Shown here in pieces: positions 47,638 to 54,134 of a DNA stretch of 64,000 nt. This DNA is from Cryobacterium shii (GTDB lineage: Bacteria > Actinomycetota > Actinomycetes > Actinomycetales > Microbacteriaceae): assembly GCF_004402595.1 (NCBI RefSeq), contig NZ_SOFY01000077.1:90668-154667 (forward strand). The letters are read 5' to 3'. The translations under genes were made by a program, and so were the position numbers. How positions within the stretch are numbered: position 1 is the first letter of the stretch; every line of letters begins with the position of its first letter. The notes under the pieces were generated by a model. That model ran no database searches, had not been told where the DNA came from, and was given only the letters and a program-made list of their open reading frames with translations.

Positions 47638-48297
47638 ATGGACAGCCTGATGACCCTGCTGCCCGAACTCTGGATCGCCGCGGGGGAGACCCTCTACATC
47701 GTCGGCCTGACCCTCTTCTTCGGCGGGATCGGTGGCCTCCTCGTCGGGCTGGGCTTGTACCTCACCCGGGCCGGCAGCATCCTCGCCAACCGTCCGGTGT
47801 TCGTGGTGCTCAACCTGCTGGTGAACATCGTGCGGCCGATCCCGTTCATCATCTTCCTCGCCGCCGCCCAGCCGCTCGCCCGGGTCGTCGTGGGCACCGG
47901 CATCGGCAACGCCGCGATCATCTTCACCATCTCGCTCGCGGCATCCTTCGCTATGGGGCGCATCGTCGAACAGAACCTGCTCACCGTGACGCCCGGCGTG
48001 ATCGAGGCGGCGCGCAGCGTGGGCGCCGGTCCGGCCCGGATCATCTTCACCGTGCTGCTGCCCGAGGCGCTCGGCCCGCTCATCCTCGGCTATACCTTCA
48101 TCTTCGTCGCGCTGGTGGACATGTCGGCCGTGGCCGGTTACGTCGGCGGGGGCGGGCTTGGAAACTTCGCGCTGCTCTACGGTTACCGCCAGTTCAACCC
48201 GGTCGTCACGTGGGCGGCCGTGCTGCTGATCATCGTGTTCGTGCAGCTGGTGCAGTTCTTCGGAAACTGGTTGGCCCGGAAGGCATTCCGCCGCTAG
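47638..48297 (+). CDS. metI: Methionine ABC transporter permease
   Basis: 219 aa, five membrane helices. The ATPase-contacting EAA-type loop is VIEAARSVGAGPARIIFTVL. MSAVAGYVGGGGLGNFALLYGYRQF is diagnostic for MetI. It starts right after the metN stop (TGAG-ATG), so it is translationally coupled, completing a MetQ-MetN-MetI importer. No terminator hairpin is obvious after it, only a small GGCCAC/GTGGCC pair in the 120-bp gap to the next gene. Confidence 0.95.
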   Translation: MDSLMTLLPELWIAAGETLYIVGLTLFFGGIGGLLVGLGLYLTRAGSILANRPVFVVLNLLVNIVRPIPFIIFLAAAQPLARVVVGTGIGNAAIIFTISLAASFAMGRIVEQNLLTVTPGVIEAARSVGAGPARIIFTVLLPEALGPLILGYTFIFVALVDMSAVAGYVGGGGLGNFALLYGYRQFNPVVTWAAVLLIIVFVQLVQFFGNWLARKAFRR

Positions 48298-48417
48298 CCC
48301 GACCCGCCCGGTCACCCCGCGTACACGTCTCCTTCACCCGGGCGCAAGGTCTCGGCCACCCGTGGCCACGAACGTTCTCGCTGAGGAAGATCGTCACACC
48401 GACGGTGCGTCCCGGTC

Positions 48418-49011
48418 ATGGATGGTTCGGGGGGGGTGGGGGTAAGCGTGTCAGCGAGCCCGATCTTCGTCTTTTCGGCGTTCCGCTCACTCAGCGACCC
48501 GCGCTTACAGGGCTGGGTCGCCCTGCGGGAGCACCTCCGGGCCGGTGCCGAACTCGCCGACGCGCGCGAGGCGACCATGCAGCCCCGCCTGCCACGCGCG
48601 GCTGGGGCTGCCGCCAGCGCTGCGCTGGCGGGGGAATCCGGCATCTGGCGCCTGCTCGCTCCGAACAACCGCGAACTCGGTCGCAGTTCTTCCGTCTACG
48701 GATCGTTCACGGCGGCACGCACCCATGTGCTTGCCCTGCAGGCCGTCGTCGAGGACATGGTCGTGACGTGTGTGACGGGGCCGTCCTCAGGCACTCACGG
48801 CTGGTTCGTGACCGTCGGCGATGTTCCCGTGATGACCAGCGGACGCTGGTACGGTGCCGCCTCGTCGAGCCGCGAGGCGTGCAACGGGGCACTGGGGGCG
48901 TTCCCGGCGGCGATAGTCACCGAAGACCCTCGGCCCAGCGCCGACCCGGGCGTGCGGTTGACCCGGGGGAGAGGCCGCGCGGCGGACGCCGGGACGAGCG
49001 CGTCGTGGTGA
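48418..49011 (+). CDS. Hypothetical protein with two DUF1508/YegP-like repeats
   Basis: 197 aa, no signal peptide or membrane helix. I recognise no named family for the whole, but two internal segments resemble each other and the YegP/DUF1508 pattern: residues 76-108 (IWRLLAPNNRELGRSSSVYG, then SFTAARTHVL) and 128-165 (GWFVTVGDVPVMTSGRWYGA, then SREACNGAL). YegP-like modules are small beta-rich domains of unclear role. The N-terminal 50 residues are unique. Start is uncertain: ATG 48418 follows no clear ribosome site, and GTG 48451 (after GGGGGTAAGC) is an alternative. It overlaps the lytic transglycosylase start, suggesting coupling. Confidence 0.6.
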   Translation: MDGSGGVGVSVSASPIFVFSAFRSLSDPRLQGWVALREHLRAGAELADAREATMQPRLPRAAGAAASAALAGESGIWRLLAPNNRELGRSSSVYGSFTAARTHVLALQAVVEDMVVTCVTGPSSGTHGWFVTVGDVPVMTSGRWYGAASSSREACNGALGAFPAAIVTEDPRPSADPGVRLTRGRGRAADAGTSASW

Positions 49012-49802
49012 TGCGGGGGCTGGGAGGCTGGTGGCTCTTCGTCGCCTTCCTGGCGCTGGCCGGTTGGCTGGTGTTCGGGTGGCTGGCGCACGGCCACGCG
49101 CCGGTGCCGGCCCGTGCAGCCCCCTCTCTGCGCCTCGAGGCTGCCGCCGGGGACACCGTGGCTCCCGCCGCCCCCACCCAGCCACCCCTGGCCGGGAGCG
49201 CCACTGCAGCATCCGTCGTCGCGTCCGTGTCATCGGATGATGCGTCACTCGTCTCGGTGCCGTGGGCGCAGGCCACGTCAGAGGCCACCGGCATCGGCTA
49301 CCGCGCGTTGCTGGGTTACGCGGGCGCCTCGCTCGCGATGGCGAGTCGGCAGCCCTCCTGCCACCTGGGCTGGACCACCCTCGCTGCCCTCGGTGCCGTC
49401 GAGTCCGGCCACGGCACCCACGCCGGGTCATCCGTCGACGCGGACGGAGTGGTGCGGCCAGGCATCTACGGTCCGCTTCTGGACGGCACGGCCCTGGACG
49501 CGTTCGCCGATACCGATGGCGGCCGGTGGGACGGGAACGCCCAGTGGGACAGGGCCGTCGGCCCGCTGCAGTTCATTCCCAGCACCTGGCAGCGGTGGGG
49601 CGCCGACGGCAACGGCGATGGCATCAACGACCCCCAGCAGGTCGACGATGCGGCCCTGGCCACGGGGCTCTACCTTTGCTACTCCGGCGATCTGTCGGCC
49701 GCCGGGACCTGGCAGTCCGCAATCTTTTCGTACAACCACCTGGAGTCATATGTCGACGCCGTGGCCGGCCGGGCAAACGCGTATGCGGCCCAGGTGGACT
49801 GA
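49011..49802 (+). CDS. Membrane-anchored lytic murein transglycosylase (MltB-like)
   Basis: 263 aa. One N-terminal membrane helix (WWLFVAFLALAGWLVFGWLA, residues 6-25) is followed by an Ala/Pro-rich linker. The catalytic domain has the Glu in LGAVESGHGTH, then RAVGPLQFIPSTWQRWGADG and NGDGINDPQQVDDAALATGL, as in MltB/SLT_2 proteins. It cleaves peptidoglycan glycan strands outside the cell. The start may be GTG 49005/49008 or ATG 49011; the upstream stop overlaps here. It lies immediately upstream of a kinase fragment and the phosphate locus. Confidence 0.88.
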   Translation: MRGLGGWWLFVAFLALAGWLVFGWLAHGHAPVPARAAPSLRLEAAAGDTVAPAAPTQPPLAGSATAASVVASVSSDDASLVSVPWAQATSEATGIGYRALLGYAGASLAMASRQPSCHLGWTTLAALGAVESGHGTHAGSSVDADGVVRPGIYGPLLDGTALDAFADTDGGRWDGNAQWDRAVGPLQFIPSTWQRWGADGNGDGINDPQQVDDAALATGLYLCYSGDLSAAGTWQSAIFSYNHLESYVDAVAGRANAYAAQVD

Positions 49803-49804
49803 GC

Positions 49805-49978
49805 GTGGGGGACGATGGGGCGGCGGGGCTGATCTCGGGCCGCTTCCGGCTGAATGAGCTCCTCGGCACGGGCGGCTCGGCTTCGGTCTTCTCCGCCGTG
49901 GACGTGACGCGGGGCTCGGTTGTGGCGCCGACACCGCCGCCGACGCCTGCACCGAGCCCGGCACCTGCTGCCACCTGA
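49805..49978 (+). pseudogene. Serine/threonine protein kinase remnant (N-terminus plus Pro-rich tail)
   Basis: 57 codons from GTG 49805. Residues 9-37 are a clear bacterial Hanks-kinase start (LISGRFRLNELLGTGGSASV, then FSAVDVTRG), including the Gly-rich ATP loop. The frame then changes directly to a Pro/Thr/Ala run (PTPPPTPAPSPAPAAT) and stops. The catalytic Lys, HRD and DFG regions are absent. It looks like an internal deletion that joined the kinase N-terminus to its low-complexity tail. No kinase activity is possible. A tiny expressed peptide cannot be excluded. Confidence 0.7.
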
Positions 49979-50037
49979 CCCCCGAACAGCCGCCACGGCC
50001 AAACCGACACGTCGCGTCCACATCTCGATTCGCAAAC

Positions 50038-50070
50038 GTTGGCCCAGTGTTCACCTGGGGTCCCAAGCAT
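50038..50070 (+). promoter_or_regulatory. Candidate PHO box upstream of pstC
   Basis: Three 11-nt direct-repeat units: GTTGGCCCAGT, GTTCACCTGGG, GTCCCAAGCAT. The middle unit carries the GTTCACC core of actinobacterial PhoP sites, the first matches it in 5 of 7 positions and the third is poor. It lies 65-97 nt before the pstC start. Phosphate-starvation control is therefore likely but unproven. The remaining gap (49979-50134) has no ORF. Confidence 0.45.
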
Positions 50071-50134
50071 GTGATTCGGAAGCGTGACTCCCGCGCACTT
50101 CCGCCCTTCCCGAGCCAGTTCCCCTAGGACAAAA

Positions 50135-51187
50135 ATGACTCTTGCGAGCCTCGTCGCCGCGCTGAACGAGCCGCCCGATACCGGTGCGCCCGTTCTGGAC
50201 CCGGCCAGCCCGGACTCCTCACCGCGCCGGCTCCTGGTCTCACGTCCCTCCCGTTCCGACTCGCTCTTCCGTTCGGTGGCGTTCAGCGCCGGCGGCATCA
50301 CCGTGGCGATCATGCTGGCCGTGGGCGTCTTCCTGTCGATCCGGGCCTCCGACGCTCTCGGCGTGGCCGGAGTGAACTTCCTCTTCGAACAGGACTGGTC
50401 TCCTGAGTCCAAGAAGTTCGGTATTGCTTCCGTTCTCTTCGGCACAATCACGATCGCCGTGATCGCCATGTGCGTTGCCGTCCCGCTGGCGCTCGGAACG
50501 GCGCTCCTAATCTCCGAGATCGCCCAAGGGCTTATGAAGAGCACCCTGGTCACCCTGGTCGACCTGATGGCCGCCGTGCCCAGCGTCGTCTTCGGCCTCT
50601 GGGGTGTCTTCTTCCTGCAGGCCAACGTGATCCCGGTCGCAACCTGGATCTCCCTGTATTTCGGTTGGATCCCGCTGTTCCGGGTCGCGGATGCCAGTGG
50701 GCACGCGCTCACGGAGGCTAGCGCGTTCACCTCCTCGGCCTTCATCGCCGGCATCGTGGTCGGCTTGATGGTGGTTCCGACCCAGACGTCGGTCATGCGC
50801 GAGGCCTTCTCTCAGGCGCCGATCGGCGAGCGCGAGGCCGCCTTCGCGCTCGGCTCGACCCGCTGGGGGATGATCCGTAGCGTCGTGCTGCCCTTCGGTC
50901 GCGGCGGCATCATCGGCGGCACCATGCTCGGCCTCGGCCGCGCACTCGGCGAAACCATCGCCGTGTACATGATCATCTCGCCCATTTTCACGATCAACTG
51001 GCAGGTGCTCAAAACCGGCACCAACTCCGTCTCCGCCCTGATCGCGCTGCGGTACGGCGAGTCGAGTTCGTTCGGCCTCTCGGCACTCATGGCCGCAGGC
51101 CTCGTGCTCTTCCTGATCACCCTGATCATCAACTTCACCGCGTCGTCCATCGTCGCGCGGTCCCGTTCCGGGGCAGAGAGCGACTGA
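50135..51187 (+). CDS. pstC: Phosphate ABC transporter permease PstC
   Basis: 350 aa, six or seven membrane helices (first at about 50-70). LVDLMAAVPSVVFGLWGVFF and the EAA loop IGEREAAFALGSTRWGMIRS are typical of PstC, and GLGRALGETIAVYMIIS is the shared PstA/PstC block. ATG 50135 has AGGA upstream; the frame to 50084 adds no conserved residues. First gene of the cluster. The order pstC-pstA-pstS is unusual, as the binding protein normally comes first. pstA overlaps the stop (TGATG). Confidence 0.93.
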   Translation: MTLASLVAALNEPPDTGAPVLDPASPDSSPRRLLVSRPSRSDSLFRSVAFSAGGITVAIMLAVGVFLSIRASDALGVAGVNFLFEQDWSPESKKFGIASVLFGTITIAVIAMCVAVPLALGTALLISEIAQGLMKSTLVTLVDLMAAVPSVVFGLWGVFFLQANVIPVATWISLYFGWIPLFRVADASGHALTEASAFTSSAFIAGIVVGLMVVPTQTSVMREAFSQAPIGEREAAFALGSTRWGMIRSVVLPFGRGGIIGGTMLGLGRALGETIAVYMIISPIFTINWQVLKTGTNSVSALIALRYGESSSFGLSALMAAGLVLFLITLIINFTASSIVARSRSGAESD

Positions 51188-52488
51188 TGACAATCACGCA
51201 GGCAACGACCATCACGCCCGCCGCGACCAGGTCGTACGCGATGTCCGGCCGTCCCGCTACGACGATCCCGGCTCCGGAGGGCGCCCCGATCGGGCCGCGT
51301 CGCCGGGTGCGTGGCGCCCGGCTCGACGATCGGTTCAACGTTATCGGCGCCGCCGCCGCCGGGGTCGCCGTCGCGGTGCTCCTCTTCGGCTGGGTCAGTC
51401 CGCTTTCCGGCGGTGTGGGCTGGGTGCTCGTGGCATACCTGGCGTTCCTGGGCTTCTACGCCCTGCTCGTGAGCTTCACGAGCGACGCACAGGAGGTCAA
51501 GGACCGGCTGATGTCCGTGCTCCTCTCCAGCGCCGGCGTGCTGCTCTTCGGCGCCCTGGTCTTCGTGGTGGCGTTCACTTTGGTGCGCGGGCAGGAAGCC
51601 CTGCCTCATCCCAACTTCTTCACCCAGAGCATGGAACTGGCCGGACCCCTCGACGGCCTCGACATGGGCGGCATCGTGCACGCGATCCTGGGCACGCTGA
51701 TGCAGATCTCGATGGCGCTGGCGATCACCATTCCTCTCGGCATCACGACCGCACTGTTCCTGAACGAGGTCGGCGGCCGGTTCGCGCGGTTCGTGCGCAC
51801 CATCTCGGATGCGATGACCGCGCTGCCGTCCATCGTGGCCGGCCTGTTCGTCTACTCGGCGATCATCGTGCTGATCACGCACCAGAGGTCAGGCTTCGCC
51901 GCGGCCATGGCCATCACAGTCATGATGCTCCCGATCGTCATCCGCGCCTCGGACATCGTGTTGCGCCTGGTTGCCGGCAACCTGCGGGAGGCCGCCTACG
52001 CCCTGGGGTCCACCCGCTGGGCCACGATCTGGCATGTCGTGTTGCCCACGGCGCGCCCAGGCCTGGCGACGGCCGTGATCCTGGGCACCGCACGCGGCAT
52101 CGGCGAGACCAGTCCAGTGCTGCTCACCTCCGGCGTCACAGCGGTGACCAACCTGAACCCGTTCGCCGGCCCGATGATCTCCCTCCCGCTGCAGGTCTTC
52201 GACTTCGTCAAATCGCCCGAGCCCACCATGATCGCCCGCGGGTTCGGCACGGCCGCCGTCTTGATCCTGCTGGTACTCACGCTCTTCGCCCTTGCCCGGG
52301 TTGTCGGAGGCAAGGGTCCCGGCCAGCTTTCCCCACGCCACGAACAGCGCGTCCTGTTGGCCTCCGGGCGCGACCTGCAGCGGATGAACGTGCGGAATGA
52401 CCTCGCCGCCGGGGATCCGAGTCCCCGTCCAGAATCCCTCCCGACCAGTTCACCCACCGACCTGACCACGAAGGAGACGTCCTCGTGA
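51187..52488 (+). CDS. pstA: Phosphate ABC transporter permease PstA
   Basis: 433 aa, longer than the usual 280-300. A non-conserved N-terminal region of about 50 residues and two extra membrane helices (about 53-100) precede the conserved core with ISDAMTALPSIVAGLFVYSA and the EAA loop LREAAYALGSTRWATIWHVV. A Ser/Pro-rich cytoplasmic tail of about 60 residues follows the last helix. ATG 51187 shares a base with the pstC stop. It forms the membrane channel with PstC. The extra helices and tail are oddities of this locus. Confidence 0.92.
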   Translation: MTITQATTITPAATRSYAMSGRPATTIPAPEGAPIGPRRRVRGARLDDRFNVIGAAAAGVAVAVLLFGWVSPLSGGVGWVLVAYLAFLGFYALLVSFTSDAQEVKDRLMSVLLSSAGVLLFGALVFVVAFTLVRGQEALPHPNFFTQSMELAGPLDGLDMGGIVHAILGTLMQISMALAITIPLGITTALFLNEVGGRFARFVRTISDAMTALPSIVAGLFVYSAIIVLITHQRSGFAAAMAITVMMLPIVIRASDIVLRLVAGNLREAAYALGSTRWATIWHVVLPTARPGLATAVILGTARGIGETSPVLLTSGVTAVTNLNPFAGPMISLPLQVFDFVKSPEPTMIARGFGTAAVLILLVLTLFALARVVGGKGPGQLSPRHEQRVLLASGRDLQRMNVRNDLAAGDPSPRPESLPTSSPTDLTTKETSS

Positions 52489-54134
52489 CGCCGCACACCC
52501 GACGGATTCGTTCCATCCGAACCCTATTCGCCCTGCTCGTTGTTGGTCTAAGCGTCTCCACAACGGTGCCGGCGCAGGCCCTGAGCTATGACCCGATCAC
52601 CGGCACCGGTTCGACGTGGTCTCAGAACGCTCTCGATCAGTGGCGCAAGAACGTAGCCACGAACTACGCGATGACCGTGAACTACTCCGGTGTCGGTTCG
52701 TCAGCGGGGCGCCGGGACTTCGTCGCGGGCAGCGTGGACTTCGCGGTCAGCGAGATCCCGTTCCAGACCGCCCCGGAGGACGGTTCGGCCCCAGAGGTGC
52801 CCGCTCGCGGGTACGCCTATATGCCCATCGTGGCCGGTGGTACCGCCTTCATGTACAACCTGAAAATCGGCGGCAAACGAGTCACCAACCTACGGCTCAG
52901 CGGCGAGGTCATCACCAAGATCTTCACCGGGGTCATCACGAAGTGGAACGACCCGGCCATCGCGACCGACAACCCTGGGCTGGCCATGCCGGACAAGGGA
53001 ATCGTCCCGGTCGTGCGCTCGGACGGTTCCGGCTCCACGGCGCAATTCACTCTCTGGATGTCCAAACAGCACCCGGCCCTCTGGAAAACGTTCTGCACCA
53101 AGGTCGGGCGCTCCGCTGACTGCGGCCTGACTTCACAGTTCCCCACCTTCGGCAGCGCCAAGGCACAGAGCGGATCCTCCGGCGTCGCCGGCTACGTGAG
53201 TCAGGACTACGGAGACGGCGCGATCACCTACGTCGAGTACTCGTATGCCAAGAACTCCGGTTTCCCGGTCGCCAAGGTGCTCAACGCGGCCGGCTACTAC
53301 GTCGAACCCACGGCGAACTCGGTGGCTGTGGCGCTCCTGAAAGCCGCCATCAACACCACACCCGGACCGACCTACCTCACCCAGATTCTGGACGGCGTTT
53401 ACAACAACGCCGACCCTCGCACCTACCCGCTCTCGAGTTACTCCTACATGATCGTGCCCACCGAGGTCGGCGGCGTCTTCACCGCGAAGAAGGGTTTGAC
53501 CCTGGGCGCCTTCGCCAACTACATGCTCTGCGAGGGACAGCAGCAGGCCGCAGCCCTGGGCTACTCCCCGTTGCCGATGAACCTCGTGCTGGCCGGCTTC
53601 GACCAGATCAAGCGAGTCCCGGGCGCCGATGTCAGCGGCGTTGACATCAACAAGTGCCACAACCCGACGTTCAATGCCGGCGACTCTCCGTCGAGCAACC
53701 TGCTGGCCACCACCGCCCTCCAACCAGCCGCCTGCGACAAGGTCGGGGCCAACCAGTGCACCACCGGCACGGCCGGGGCGTTGGCCGACACTGCCGTGTC
53801 GGGCAGCGGCACGGGTGGTGGCGCGGCCGGCTCAGCCTCCGCGAAGACTGCAGCGGCGGCGACCGGAGGAACGGCGATAGCAGCCGTCGCCCTCGCCAAT
53901 GCGGCCGCGCCCGTGTTCGACGAGAACGGCGCCCTCGTGTCAGCGGTCGGCACCGCTGCAACCGGCGTTGCCGGCACCGCAGTTGCCGCACCGTTCACCC
54001 TGGCCGAGACCGGCTGGGGCACTCAGCAGTCGGTCATGCTGCTCGCCGGCCTCCTGCTGCTGGCCGCCGCTGTGCTGCCGCCCGTGCTCGCCCGCCGGTT
54101 CACGCCCCGCGGCGCGAAAGCCGGCACCAAGTGA
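52485..54134 (+). CDS. pstS: PstS-family phosphate-binding protein with LAETG wall-sorting signal
   Basis: 549 aa. The signal peptide (about 1-32) ends in PAQALS and has no lipobox Cys. The PstS core is SYDPITGTGSTWSQNALDQW, VGSSAGRRDFVAGSVDFAVS, ITKIFTGVITKWNDPAI and VRSDGSGSTAQFTLW. An Ala/Gly/Thr-rich spacer follows, then LAETG (506-510), a hydrophobic helix and an Arg/Lys tail. That is the layout of a sortase substrate of the LAxTG type used by class E sortases. Normal PstS is a lipoprotein, so wall anchoring is unusual. GTG 52485 overlaps the pstA stop (GTGA). Ser/Gly residues expected to contact phosphate are present. Confidence 0.9.
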   Translation: MTPHTRRIRSIRTLFALLVVGLSVSTTVPAQALSYDPITGTGSTWSQNALDQWRKNVATNYAMTVNYSGVGSSAGRRDFVAGSVDFAVSEIPFQTAPEDGSAPEVPARGYAYMPIVAGGTAFMYNLKIGGKRVTNLRLSGEVITKIFTGVITKWNDPAIATDNPGLAMPDKGIVPVVRSDGSGSTAQFTLWMSKQHPALWKTFCTKVGRSADCGLTSQFPTFGSAKAQSGSSGVAGYVSQDYGDGAITYVEYSYAKNSGFPVAKVLNAAGYYVEPTANSVAVALLKAAINTTPGPTYLTQILDGVYNNADPRTYPLSSYSYMIVPTEVGGVFTAKKGLTLGAFANYMLCEGQQQAAALGYSPLPMNLVLAGFDQIKRVPGADVSGVDINKCHNPTFNAGDSPSSNLLATTALQPAACDKVGANQCTTGTAGALADTAVSGSGTGGGAAGSASAKTAAAATGGTAIAAVALANAAAPVFDENGALVSAVGTAATGVAGTAVAAPFTLAETGWGTQQSVMLLAGLLLLAAAVLPPVLARRFTPRGAKAGTK

